From positions 1 through 52,422 of the forward strand of contig QMQQ01000001.1 in assembly GCA_003648985.1 (NCBI GenBank): a DNA stretch of 52,422 nucleotides. The letters run 5' to 3'. Source of the stretch: Candidatus Woesearchaeota archaeon. Lineage in GTDB: Archaea; Nanobdellota; Nanobdellia; Woesearchaeales; B54-G15. Below, piece by piece: positions 16,747 to 27,442 of this stretch (its first letter is position 1; the number at the start of each line of letters is the position of its first letter). A program made the translations under genes and the position numbers. The notes beneath the pieces are model-generated. The model was not told the origin of the DNA, made no database searches, and saw only the letters and a program-made list of their open reading frames with translations.

Positions 16747-17742
16747 TTATCGCCAAATTACTTCAACTTGATCTGTTCTCCAGTAGGGCTTTATATCTAT
16801 AGTTTCAAGATCAGCGGATTTACCAGCTTTGTGCTCAAGAATTCCTTGCCATGCGATCATTGCTGCATTGTCTACAAGCAAAGAATTTGGTGGAATGAAA
16901 CATTTTGCGTTTCTTGCTTTGCACATCTTTATTGCCATTTCCTGTAAACGTTTATTGCAGCAGACACCGCCGCCGAGAAGAAGTTCATCTTTATCGCAAT
17001 GAGCCATAGCTCTTTCTGCTGTTTCTACAAGCATGGCAAAGACTGTTTCCTGTGCTGAATAAGCGAGGTCTTCTTTTCTGTATTTTCCAGATGCGATTTT
17101 CTGCTTAAGGTTTGTTAAGATTCCACCAAGGGTTATGTCCATTCCTTTAACGCAGTAAGGCAATGGAACGTACTGCTTTCCTTTTTTTGCAAGCGCTTCT
17201 ATTTTCGGTCCTCCTGGAAATCCTATACCAAGAGCTCTTGCAAATTGGTCAAGAAAGTTTCCTGCGCCAATATCACGGGTTTCTCCAAAAATTCTGTACT
17301 TTCCGCCCTCGTAAGCAATGACTTGAGTGTTGACGCCAGAAACATAAAGCAGAACAGGATCTACTGACGCAGTAACGAGATTTCCTATTTCAAGGTGAGC
17401 TATGCAATGATTTACGCCGACTAATGGGATAGAAAGCTTTTTTGAAAGTTCTTTTGCATAGCGCATTCCAATAAGTAAAGCCGGAGCCAAGCCAGGACCT
17501 TGGCTAACGCTGATAAGATTCATTTGGCTTAGCTTGACATTTGCTTTTTCAAGCGCTGATTTTAAAACTTGATCTTTCCATTGTTCGTGATGTCTTGCTA
17601 CTTCATTTGGAATCATGCCTCCTTGCTCTGTTGTAAAAACGTGTTTTTCATTTGATAGAATTTCTCCTGAGAAGCTAACTACTGAAATTCCGAAAGTATG
17701 GGCTGTTGTTTCTATACCTAGACAAAATTTCTGTTCTCGCAT
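16747..17742 (-). CDS. kae1: tRNA N6-adenosine threonylcarbamoyltransferase Kae1
   Basis: Kae1 transfers threonylcarbamoyl to A37 of ANN-decoding tRNAs as part of the KEOPS complex. The 331 residues show LGIETTAHTFG at the N-terminus, MIPNEVARHHEQW, SQGPGLAPALLIG, the metal-binding NHCIAHLEIG (H112, H116), and LLGGGVCCNKRL near the C-terminus. It is Kae1 alone, not the Kae1-Bud32 fusion found in many archaea, and no Bud32 gene is recognised in the window. It is the last gene of a three-gene minus-strand run, 23 bp after its neighbour. Confidence 0.95.
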   Translation of the reverse strand: MREQKFCLGIETTAHTFGISVVSFSGEILSNEKHVFTTEQGGMIPNEVARHHEQWKDQVLKSALEKANVKLSQMNLISVSQGPGLAPALLIGMRYAKELSKKLSIPLVGVNHCIAHLEIGNLVTASVDPVLLYVSGVNTQVIAYEGGKYRIFGETRDIGAGNFLDQFARALGIGFPGGPKIEALAKKGKQYVPLPYCVKGMDITLGGILTNLKQKIASGKYRKEDLAYSAQETVFAMLVETAERAMAHCDKDELLLGGGVCCNKRLQEMAIKMCKARNAKCFIPPNSLLVDNAAMIAWQGILEHKAGKSADLETIDIKPYWRTDQVEVIWR

Positions 17743-17765
17743 AGTTTTTGTTTTCTGCTTTTCTA

Positions 17766-18119
17766 TTAAAGCTTTTCGACGAAATATCTTAAGAAATATC
17801 CATTACGTTCGCTTGGTAAGAAATAAATTCTATAAGTTAGTTTAGAAGCAAGTCCTTCGAAGATAATTCTGCCAAGTTTTTGTTTTTGCATTGCATTTGC
17901 GAGTGCTGGATTATCGCCTTTAAAATGGTTATGCAGCACTTCATGATAGCTTACAAGTTCAAAAGCTCCTTGTTCGATTAATCTTTCAAGTTCTGTTTCT
18001 GGAATTCTTGAGCGATAGCCCATTAAGTTCAAATCAAAAGATGTTACATAAGTAAAACCTCTTTCAGAGAGAACTTGAATAGCTTTTGAAATCGTTATGT
18101 ATTCTGTTTGGTTTTTCAT
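17766..18119 (-). CDS. Hypothetical protein in kae1 operon
   Basis: 117 residues, soluble, alpha/beta, no Cys, unrecognised. The N-terminus (YITISKAIQVLSERGFTYVTSFDL) looks like a helix-strand pair. The middle has His residues (SYHEVLHNHFKGDN) that could bind metal. It sits 23 bp before kae1 and 8 bp after the membrane-protein gene, so co-transcription is likely. Confidence 0.6.
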   Translation of the reverse strand: MKNQTEYITISKAIQVLSERGFTYVTSFDLNLMGYRSRIPETELERLIEQGAFELVSYHEVLHNHFKGDNPALANAMQKQKLGRIIFEGLASKLTYRIYFLPSERNGYFLRYFVEKL

Positions 18120-18127
18120 CTTTAAGC

Positions 18128-18988
18128 TTATAAATTTTCAAGCAAGTGTTCTTTATGGTAGAAAAGACTTCTTACAAACCAGTAGAAAGCATACATCTCA
18201 AGTGCAAATGGAAGGTATCCTAAATAACCAAGAATAGGCATTTCAAAGATTTTTAGAAAACCCACATATGGAACTGAATATTTCCACTTTATAAAAGGAG
18301 AAAGATAGTTCCAGAATTCCCATAAAAAGCCCACGCAAATTCCTGCAAAAAATAAAAGGAGCAAACTTCTAAAGTTTCCTTCTTTAATATGGCGTATTAC
18401 GCTTGGTTGATGATGCAAGTAGTTTATTGGATCGAGAATAAAAAAGAAACCAAGCCATACGAAAGGATAGCATATTTTTGGAAACAGAAAAACAGAGAAT
18501 AAAAATACTATTCCGACGATTGCCATCAAAAAGAGAAGTCTCTTTGAAATTTTATGATGTTTTTTGAGATGGATGTTTTTGAAAAGATGAAGTGTTTTAA
18601 AGAGTTCAACAGTTTCAAAAAATGCGGGTATCACTGTGCTAAAAGAAATTAGACCGTACAGCGCTCTAACAGTTGCTGAATGAAAATAAGGTGAAGCTAT
18701 TTGGCTATGTAAGCCTACATAATTCCAGTTCTTGTTTCCAAAGAGATTTATAAATTCAAAAATCCACCATAGCAGTTGACTTACGAAGACCATTCCAAGG
18801 AAAGAATAGAAGTGATTTGCGATAAGGCTTTTTCTTCTAAGTTTGTAGATAATTGAGTCTATTAAAAGAATGTATCCATACCAGACTATTGGAAAATAGA
18901 ATAAAGATACTGGTGCAAATTTAAAGAAGAAACTCAAATGAACTAAGAGTATCATCAATATGCCGATTAAGCCATACCATTTGAACAT
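18128..18988 (-). CDS. Polytopic membrane protein with internal duplication
   Basis: 286 residues with about eight hydrophobic spans and no signal peptide. Two halves share a pattern. Residues 31-92 (YFPIVWYGYILLIDSIIY ... WWIFEFINLFGNKNWNYVG) match residues 173-243 (CYPFVWLGFFFILDPINY ... GFLWEFWNYLSPF ... YVG) in order and spacing. The repeated W-x-F/W-E-F-x-N-like core suggests paired polar residues inside the membrane. I do not recognise a named family or substrate. It heads the run leading to kae1, and a TATA-like T-run lies upstream. Confidence 0.6.
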   Translation of the reverse strand: MFKWYGLIGILMILLVHLSFFFKFAPVSLFYFPIVWYGYILLIDSIIYKLRRKSLIANHFYSFLGMVFVSQLLWWIFEFINLFGNKNWNYVGLHSQIASPYFHSATVRALYGLISFSTVIPAFFETVELFKTLHLFKNIHLKKHHKISKRLLFLMAIVGIVFLFSVFLFPKICYPFVWLGFFFILDPINYLHHQPSVIRHIKEGNFRSLLLLFFAGICVGFLWEFWNYLSPFIKWKYSVPYVGFLKIFEMPILGYLGYLPFALEMYAFYWFVRSLFYHKEHLLENL

Positions 18989-20192
18989 AAAAAAGAGTTT
19001 TCTTATAAGATTAAAAAATTTGCGATAAGTAAAATGTTGTTTCTATTATTTATAGTATTCTTCTCGTATAATCTAAGATAAGTTTATCAATCGTAGGAAC
19101 TGCTTTTCTCGTACCCTTTTTAATATGAGGAACGGCTATCTAATTTTGAGAAGTCTGTTTTATTTACTTCTTGGATAGAGTTCGGTCTTGCGTTCATTTC
19201 TCTATATTTGAAAAAAAGAAAAGCCATGCATAAGTAGAGGCTTGGGCTGTTGGGAGCTGCATGCTGAACGCCTCGCCGAAGCTCGGCGCTTACACATCAG
19301 CTCCATCAACCTCCTGTTTTAAGGAGGGCCCAAAAGGTGCCTCTTTTTGAGGAGGGCTTCGTCCTTAGATGCCTTCAGGACTTATCCCTATGGCGCGTGG
19401 CTGCCCGGATTTGCCCTGTCGGACATCCGGTAGACCAGAGGCGCCGAAAGCTCGTTCCTCTCGTACTAGAGCTTCCTTCCTCTCAGGCACCCAACATCCC
19501 CAGTAGATATCAAACAAACTGCCTCACAGCGTTCTGAACCCAGCTCATGATCCCTTTTGATCGGTGAACACCCGCACCCTTGGCTCCTTCTGCAGAGCCA
19601 GGATAGGAAAAGCCGACATCGAAGTAGCAAGCCGCGCCGTCGATGTGAGCTCTCGGGCGCGACGACTCAGTTATCCCCGGGGTAACTTTTTGGTCATCCC
19701 AGGGCCCCACCAAGGGGCACACTGAGGTTCGCTAGGCCAGCATTTCTGCCCTGCGTTCTATCTTAGTAAGAACACAGTCAGGCCAGCTTTTGCCCTTGCA
19801 CTCTACCCCGGATTTCTAACCCGGGTGAGCTGACCTTTGGGCCCCGCTGATATCTTTTCAGCGGGGTGCCGCCCCAGCCAAACTGTCCACCTACCGGTGT
19901 CCTTCCTTTCGGAAGTAAGCAGCACAAACAGTGAAGGGTGGTGTTACATTGGCGCCTAAGATGCTGTCCAAAAACAGCATCCTCAAACAGCTCCCACCTA
20001 CACTATGCAACACTGCTTGCACTGCAGCGGCAGGCTACAGTAAAGTTCCACGGGGTCTTCGCTTCCCACTGGGGATCCCAGGCATTTGCACCTGGCAGGG
20101 TGTTCGGCGGGATCCGGCTTGGGACAGTGGCGACCTCGTTACGTCCTTCATGCAGGCCGGCATTCAACCGGCAAGGCATTTCGCTACCTTAA

Positions 20193-20906
20193 GCAGCTCG
20201 TAAGAGCCGGACCGTATCTTCATCTCCTTCATTAATCAGGAGATGCCCGGCGTACGGTCTCTGAGGATCCCATCAGAGGAAAAATTTCCTTGAGTTTGTA
20301 ACGTCGTTGTTTACCTTCCATGTTCATTTTATATGCCAGCTTTACTAAACGTTCAAAACCCTCGCGTGTTCTATGTTCCTTTCTTTCCATAGCTAAAATA
20401 ATTTCTCTGAACTTCTGATAATCGTTCCATTTTACTATTGGTTTATATTTGTCAAGGAAGTTAATTAATTTCTCTTTAAGTAATCTTCTGTTATCGATGA
20501 CAAACACTAAAAGATTTTTTTGGCCTGATTTTTCAATTATCCTTCCTGCATTTAGTGTTTTCTTCAGCAATTCTAGAACCACCCTGTTTTGTTTATGCTG
20601 TGTCAATGTAAATACTGGATCTAACACGTAACCGAATTTCGCTGTCTTTAGTTTTTTAATGCTTACTGAAAAGCAACCTTCTGCGTCTATGAATCCCAAC
20701 AAATAATATCTTAGGTATTTTCCTCTTTTTGGGATTCTGCTAAGCTCTATTATTCCATTATACTCCCATAAAGGCATTTTTCCACCTCCGATGGTTTCCT
20801 GCTGATTGTCATCATCGCTTCAGAATTTTTTCCTTGCTCAGGATTCTGAAGCTCAAACTTCCCAGCATATAGCCGGGTTTTACAACTCCCTTAGCCGCAT
20901 TTGGCT
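20193..20906 (-). mobile_element. Archaeal intron in 23S rRNA at helix 69
   Basis: A 714-nt insertion splits the universal sequence TAACTATAAC...TTAAGGTAGCG. Joining AACTCTC to TTAAGG restores a normal helix 69 stem (GGGAG pairing with CTCTC) and its loop UAACUAUAA. The boundaries are ambiguous by one nt because a C occurs at both junctions. It is the same short target region that the group I intron endonuclease I-CeuI recognises. The insert encodes a LAGLIDADG protein on the same strand. Archaeal rRNA introns are cut by the tRNA splicing endonuclease at bulge-helix-bulge structures; I could draw only a relaxed version here. Confidence 0.88.
20232..20777 (-). CDS. LAGLIDADG homing endonuclease of the 23S intron
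   Basis: 181 residues with one LAGLIDADG motif, LLGFIDAEG (about 26-34), followed by the usual CFSVSI strand. A single-motif protein of this size normally works as a homodimer, cutting intron-less 23S alleles so that the intron is copied in. A strong Shine-Dalgarno, GGAGGTGG, lies just before the ATG. The gene ends about 40 nt before the 3' splice junction. The C-terminus and the remaining intron sequence show no second motif. Family is certain; that it cuts the helix 69 site is inferred from its location. Confidence 0.9.
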   Translation of the reverse strand: MPLWEYNGIIELSRIPKRGKYLRYYLLGFIDAEGCFSVSIKKLKTAKFGYVLDPVFTLTQHKQNRVVLELLKKTLNAGRIIEKSGQKNLLVFVIDNRRLLKEKLINFLDKYKPIVKWNDYQKFREIILAMERKEHRTREGFERLVKLAYKMNMEGKQRRYKLKEIFPLMGSSETVRRASPD

Positions 20907-21726
20907 GAGAGTTATAGTTACTCCCGCCGTTTACCGGTCCTTAACCTCCTTGGACAGAGGGTTCGGATACCGGCACCGGGCAGGCGTCACCGACCATACA
21001 CACCTTTGCAGGCTTGCGGTCGGATGCGTTTTTGTTAAACAGTCGGGCCACCCTTGTCACTGCGCCCTGCTTTCGCATCTCGGGGACACGAAAGCAGGGA
21101 CCCCTTCTACCGAAGATACAGGGCTAATTTGCCGATTTCCCTAAGCCGGATTAACCCTTCACGCCTTAGCCTTCTCAGCTAGGGGCACCTGTGCTGGTTC
21201 TGGGTACGGTTGCCGAGGATTTTTTCTTGCTCCTTTTTCAGGGGCTCCAGGAATCAGCTGAATCCTGCATAACAGGACTATTCCCAGGTTTACTCTGGTT
21301 CTCTGCATTACGCAACTCCCCAGAGTTATCCTGGTTAACATAGCAGACAAGCTATGTCAGCTTAACCTGAAGCGTCAGGAGCAAGACTTGCGTTGCCGCG
21401 CATACCTCGGCAGTAGGCGAATGTTAACGCCTTTCCCTTTCCCTGCTGTCCTGTTAGGAAGCAGGTTAGGACCGACTAACCCTTGGCTGATCGGCATTGC
21501 CAAGGAACCCTTGCCCTTTCGGCGGTGCCGATTCTCACGGCACTAAGATCCTACTACCGCCAGGATTCTCATTCCTACGAGGTCCACTCTCTCTTGCGAG
21601 AAAGCTTCTGCCCTCGCAGGACGCCCGCCTACCACACAGCCGAAGCTGATCTGCAGTATCGGTGACCAGCTTAACCCCGTCCATTTTCGGGACCCGCGAC
21701 CTCGACGGGTAAGCTGTTACGCACTT

Positions 21727-21758
<32 letters not shown>

Positions 21759-22384
21759 CCGCTGTCTCAGGCCGCGGACACCCTTCACCCTTTAATACTT
21801 AGCTGGCACTTTGGGACCTTAACTGCAGTCTGGGTTGTTCCCCTCTCGGAGCTCAAGTTTACCCCGAGCCCCTGTTTCCTTGCTTCTACGGTGCTGAAGC
21901 ATTCGGAGTTGGACAAGGAGGCGATCCTTTGCAGAACCCACACTCCCAATCCGTAGCTCTACCACTTCAGCTACCTCTGCAAGGACTTGACTACGGCCAA
22001 TTTCGGCGGGAACCAGCTATCACCAGGCTCGATTGGCTTTTTACCCCTACTCCCAGGTCATCCGAACGCTTGCCCGCAGCACCGGTTCGGACCTTCACCT
22101 TCTGCTAAGAAGGCTTCATCCTACCCAGGAGTAGATCGCCCGGTTTCGGGTCGTAGCTGAGTGACTTGAGGCCCTTTCAAACCTCGCCCCTTGCAGCAAA
22201 AGCTGCTGCGGGCTTTTTGCTTTCGCTATGGGTATTGTCTGCACAAGACATTACCCTCGCCACTCAACTACACTCCCTGGCCCGTTATTCGAAACGGACA
22301 GTGCAACTTCTCAGCAAAAGCTGAAAAGCCGCACCTTCCTGTTGCTGTTAGGTTTCAGGCTCTTTTCACTCTCCGGCAAGAGTT

Positions 22385-22422
<38 letters not shown>

Positions 22423-22981
22423 GCTCTATGAGTATTTAGGGTTGGATGTTGGTGGCACCCAGCTTCCTGCCTAGTATCCAGTAGACAGTACTCAGGAATT
22501 GCCCGACTTCTCTTTGAGTTACTCCTACGGGGCTTTCACCCTCTATGGCGTCCCATTCCAGGGAACTTCGGATTTCCCAAAGAGAAGCCATGCGGGCAAT
22601 CCACCACACCACATCGCTATTCGCATTGCTGCGAACAGCTTCGGTTTGCCCTGTGCCCCTTTCATTCGCCATTACTCAGGGCATCCCTGTTGGTTTCTTT
22701 TCCTGCCGGTACTAAGATGTTTCAATTCCCGGCGTTCCTGATCCTTTCGGATCATTCCTTAGCGGAATGCGAAGTCGCATTCAGGAATCCTCGGTTCTAA
22801 GCCTGCGTGCGGCTCGCCGAGGCTTATCGCAGCTTGCCACGCCCTTCATCAGCTATAGAGCCAAGCCATCCACCTAACAGCTTCTTGCCTCTACCTATGC
22901 ATGGCCTCATCAACATAATGTCTTGGCCCTTTGTTCAGGATTGCAAAATCCTGAACTGCATCTAAAGTAAAACAATGAATA

Positions 22982-23104
22982 TGGACCCGTCGGGATTTTC
23001 GGTAGAGCTTTCGAACCCGAGGCCTCCGCCTGTCTTGCCTGAGTAAGCAAGCTCTTGCCCGCAAATTGCAAGGGCGACGCTCTACCAGGCTGAGCTACGG
23101 GCCC
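22982..23104 (-). tRNA. tRNA-Ala(UGC) with two introns
   Basis: It lies between 16S and 23S on the same strand. Acceptor GGGCCCG pairs with CGGGTCC, and the discriminator is A. The anticodon stem TCGCC/GGCGG encloses CTTGCA-A with anticodon TGC after removing a 35-nt intron at the canonical 37/38 site (23032-23066). That intron fits a bulge-helix-bulge with central helix CTTG/CAAG and bulges CAA and ACA. A second, 14-nt intron (22996-23009) sits in the T-loop: TCGGG-TTCGAA...T-CCCGA. The mature length is 74 nt. Confidence 0.93.
22996..23009 (-). other. 14-nt T-loop intron of tRNA-Ala
   Basis: The T-loop reads TTCGAA, then 14 extra nt (AGCTCTACCGAAAA), then T. Exon TTCG pairs with intron CGAA as a 4-bp central helix. 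Three-nt bulges AAA and AAT hold the cuts, leaving a normal 7-nt TTCGAAT loop. There is no room for a normal inner helix, so the splicing motif is relaxed. Confidence 0.8.
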
Positions 23105-23151
23105 ATAATTAGCGTGAAAAAGCGATGAGTGATAAGAGTGTTGTAAAATAA

Positions 23152-24633
<1,482 letters not shown>

Positions 24634-24765
24634 AGAGAACGGTCGCTTGTTGTTTTATCAGCGATAGCGAGCACCACTCCTATCACTCATCTTTTTTCTT
24701 GCCTAACCTGTGGTTAGACAAACATTAAGTACTAAAAGATTTGGAGGCGATTTTTTTCAGAATTC

Positions 24766-24801
24766 GAAGCAAACGCTTCTACTATATCGTTACGATATAG
24801 T
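24766..24801 (-). repeat. Two adjacent palindromes in rRNA operon leader
   Basis: 24781-24801 is a perfect inverted repeat with 10-nt arms (ACTATATCGT / ACGATATAGT) around one T. Immediately downstream in transcription, 24766-24779 is GAAGC-AAAC-GCTTC. Both lie between the rRNA promoter and the 16S processing stem, so they would form two hairpins at the 5' end of the primary transcript, or bind a protein as DNA. Confidence 0.6.
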
Positions 24802-24823
24802 ATTCCTGCGTGAAAACGAACTC

Positions 24824-24834
24824 ATATTTAAACT
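24824..24834 (-). promoter_or_regulatory. Probable rRNA operon TATA box
   Basis: On the minus strand this reads AAGTTTAAATATGAG, a good archaeal TATA element. Initiation about 25 nt downstream would be near 24800, at the edge of the palindrome at 24781-24801. About 170 nt of leader would then precede 16S. Confidence 0.5.
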
Positions 24835-24923
24835 TTACGTTATTTTCGATTAATTTTTAGTCGAGAAATCTAAAGAAATTAGGAGAAAATTTAAATTTTT
24901 ATTAGAAAACCAAATCAAACAAT

Positions 24924-25877
24924 ATGGTGGCAGAAGAAGGATTTACTTTAGAAGATATTGTAGAACGAGAAGAGGTTGTTCTTCTTGATAGTTCTATATG
25001 CAATCTAAGATCTTTCTCAAGGGAATTTAAAAGTAGGGCGTTCAGATTTAATCCAGATTACGTTGCATCTGATTGCGATATGATCGAAGAGGTCTCTGCG
25101 ATTCTTGAAGAAGATAGATATAGACTAAGTAAGATAGTATACACTGTGGAAAAAGTTGTGGAGGAATTAAAGCAAACAGATGCAATGGTCCGTTCGAGAT
25201 TAAAAGAGATGAATAATAGAATAAAAATTGCTGAAAAAGAAAAGAGGAAATATCATGTGATCGATAAAGAAACTTACGATTTGCTAAGCAAACTTGCGTG
25301 GGAAATAAACAAGTTGGTGAGATCGCTAAAAAAAGTCTGTTACGAAAGTAAGATACAGGGAGAAGAAAAAAGAGTGTATAATTTATTCAATGAACTGATA
25401 AAGTTATTCGGTAAATATTTTAAACCTTTAAAACTAAAAAAGCAACGACAGAAGGGAATTGCTAGGCGGAAGAGAGATCAAGGTTCGCAAACTGACGAAT
25501 TACTTATTGCCACGGCATATCACATCGCTATGTTCAGAAAAAAGCGGACAGCAATAATAACTGAAGATACTGATTTTTTGTATCTTGTTGGGATTGGTCA
25601 CAGATTGTTAATGGCAGAAGATTTAGATTTCGAAAAAAGGGATTGTTTTAGACAAATTTTGAATGAATATCCCATTACAATTTATTCGCTTGCAGATACG
25701 GGTTCTTCAAGAAGGTTTTTGGATAGGTTGAAAATAAATGAAATAGTTCCAGCACAAGAATTTAGAATCTATACAATCCGAACAGACAATGGAAATGCAA
25801 ATGTAAAAATGTTTGTAGAGCGTATTTTAAATAGCATTACTAAAGTGCTTTGCTCCCCAATTCATCTTCATCTTTAG
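24924..25877 (+). CDS. PIN-like nuclease domain protein with helical insertion
   Basis: 317 residues. The pattern fits a PIN domain: VVLLDSSI (D22) in the first strand, KVVEEL (E80/E81) in the usual second acidic position, TDELLIATA (D191), and the ITEDTDF signature (D215, D217). Between the second and third acidic sites lies a Lys/Arg/Glu-rich helical region (about 85-185) longer than in small VapC toxins, so it is not a simple toxin. About 100 C-terminal residues follow. PIN proteins usually cleave RNA. It diverges from the rRNA operon, with a TATA-like AAATTTAAATTT 25-35 nt upstream of the ATG. Confidence 0.65.
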   Translation: MVAEEGFTLEDIVEREEVVLLDSSICNLRSFSREFKSRAFRFNPDYVASDCDMIEEVSAILEEDRYRLSKIVYTVEKVVEELKQTDAMVRSRLKEMNNRIKIAEKEKRKYHVIDKETYDLLSKLAWEINKLVRSLKKVCYESKIQGEEKRVYNLFNELIKLFGKYFKPLKLKKQRQKGIARRKRDQGSQTDELLIATAYHIAMFRKKRTAIITEDTDFLYLVGIGHRLLMAEDLDFEKRDCFRQILNEYPITIYSLADTGSSRRFLDRLKINEIVPAQEFRIYTIRTDNGNANVKMFVERILNSITKVLCSPIHLHL

Positions 25878-25887
25878 AAAAATTTTT

Positions 25888-25911
25888 AAAATTTAACAAT
25901 TGTTAAATTTT
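25888..25911. promoter_or_regulatory. 24-bp perfect palindrome, candidate operator
   Basis: A perfect inverted repeat centred on CAATTG (half-site AAAATTTAACAA). It begins inside the TATA-like TTTTTAAAA and ends 2 bp before the ATG of the HTH gene at 25914, covering the predicted transcription start of a leaderless mRNA. Binding there would block initiation, so it is a natural autoregulatory operator for the HTH protein. Confidence 0.65.
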
Positions 25912-25913
25912 TC

Positions 25914-26294
25914 ATGATAAAATTGCCTTGTGAAGTCATGATCTGGGAGTTCCTGCCTGCATTGAGACGAGAATTAGTCAAGGCCCTGCTCGAAGAGGGC
26001 GTTTCGCGAAAGGAGATCGCTTCAATGCTTGGGATAACTGATTCTGCAATCAGTCAATACTTGAAGAAAAAGAGAGGAATGCATTTTAGATTCGGTGTTG
26101 ACATAAAGCAAAGAATTCAACAAATTGCGCGACACCTAAAGAATACGCCTGTAAAGAACAGGAGTGCCAGGCTTATAGCTGAAATCTGTAAGTTTTGTTT
26201 AATGTTGAAGCGGAAGAAGGTGCTATGTTCTTTGTGCTTAAAACAAAATCCTGAACTTAATAAAAACTGCAATGTGGTGAGGCGAATAAAATGA
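25914..26294 (+). CDS. HTH transcription regulator with C-terminal cysteine cluster
   Basis: 126 residues. An N-terminal helix-turn-helix (SRKEIASMLGITDSAISQYL, about 31-50) is followed by a linker and a C-terminus with five Cys: C92xxC95, C105xxC108 and C119, suited to an Fe-S cluster or zinc. It overlaps iscS by 4 bp and so leads the Fe-S assembly operon. Bacteria use the unrelated IscR for such control. An Fe-S sensing regulator is the obvious inference here, but cluster binding is not shown by sequence. A 24-bp palindrome sits at its own promoter. Confidence 0.75.
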   Translation: MIKLPCEVMIWEFLPALRRELVKALLEEGVSRKEIASMLGITDSAISQYLKKKRGMHFRFGVDIKQRIQQIARHLKNTPVKNRSARLIAEICKFCLMLKRKKVLCSLCLKQNPELNKNCNVVRRIK

Positions 26295-27442
26295 GGAGAA
26301 TATATTTAGATAATGCTGCAACCACGCATGTCGCAAAAGAAGTTCTTGAAGCAATGATGCCCTATTTTAGTGAAAAGTTCGGAAATGCGTCGAGCTTGCA
26401 CAGCTTTGGCAGAGAAACAAGAGATGCTGTTGAAAATAGCAGGGAGAAGATTAGTAAAAAGTTGAATGCAAAAGAGCATAAAATAATCTTTACTAGTGGT
26501 GGAACAGAAGCAAACAATCTTGCATTGAAAGGTGTTGCCTTTGCAAACAGAGAAAAAGGAAAGCATATCATAACAACAAAGATCGAACATGACTGTGTTT
26601 TGAACGCATGCAAATGGCTTGAAAAAAATGGATTTGAAGTTACATATCTTAATGTTGATAAAGAAGGCTTTATAGATTTAAATGAGCTCGAAAACGCAAT
26701 AAGGAATGATACAATTATTGTTTCTATCATGCATGCAAATAATGAGATTGGAACAATAGCTGATTTAAAAGCAGTAGGAGAGATTTGCAAGGCAAAAGGT
26801 GTTTATTTTCATAGCGATACTTGTCAAAGTTTTTGTAAGGTTCCTATTGATTTAAAGTCATTTCCAGTTGATTTACTGACGATAAATGCGCATAAGATTT
26901 ATGGTCCAAAAGGTGTTGGTGCATTAGTTATTGGAGAAGGAGTGAAAATTGATCCTTTGCTTCATGGGGGAGGTCATGAACTTGGTTTAAGAAGTGGAAC
27001 CGAAAATGTTCCTGGTATAGTAGGATTTGCAAAAGCAATTGATGTTATAAAAGAAAAGGATATTGAACATATGAAAAGATTGAGTGATAAGCTAATAGAA
27101 GGATTTTCAGCAATAGAGGAAAGCTGGTTGAATGGTCCTAAAGGAGATAAACGATTATGCAACAATGTTAATTTCACTTTTAGGTTTATAGAAGGAGAAT
27201 CTTTGTTGCTTTATCTTGATTCAAAAGGAATAGCAGCATCAACTGGATCTGCTTGTTCAACTCGAGCTGTTGAGCCGAGTCATGTATTAACAGCAATCGG
27301 TTTAAGTGCTGCGGATGCACATGGAAGTCTAAGATTCTCGGTGGGAAAAGATAATACAGAAGACGAAATTAAATATGTAATTGATGTTGTTAAAGAAAGT
27401 GTTGAAAGTTTGAGAAAGATCAGTCCTTTGACTAAAAAATGA
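26291..27442 (+). CDS. iscS: Cysteine desulfurase (IscS/NifS family)
   Basis: This PLP enzyme removes sulfur from cysteine and passes persulfide to a scaffold. The 383 residues contain the PLP lysine K202 in INAHKIYGPKG, D176 in HSDTCQ, and the catalytic Cys C322 in STGSACSTR on its flexible loop. The length and the short active-site loop indicate group I (IscS/NifS). It overlaps both neighbours by 4 bp (regulator upstream, scaffold downstream), so expression is tightly coupled. Confidence 0.95.
   Translation: MRRIYLDNAATTHVAKEVLEAMMPYFSEKFGNASSLHSFGRETRDAVENSREKISKKLNAKEHKIIFTSGGTEANNLALKGVAFANREKGKHIITTKIEHDCVLNACKWLEKNGFEVTYLNVDKEGFIDLNELENAIRNDTIIVSIMHANNEIGTIADLKAVGEICKAKGVYFHSDTCQSFCKVPIDLKSFPVDLLTINAHKIYGPKGVGALVIGEGVKIDPLLHGGGHELGLRSGTENVPGIVGFAKAIDVIKEKDIEHMKRLSDKLIEGFSAIEESWLNGPKGDKRLCNNVNFTFRFIEGESLLLYLDSKGIAASTGSACSTRAVEPSHVLTAIGLSAADAHGSLRFSVGKDNTEDEIKYVIDVVKESVESLRKISPLTKK

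Noticed and set aside
18989..19221. Search for 5S rRNA downstream of 23S
   Set aside because: No 5S-like sequence is visible on either strand; 5S must be elsewhere.
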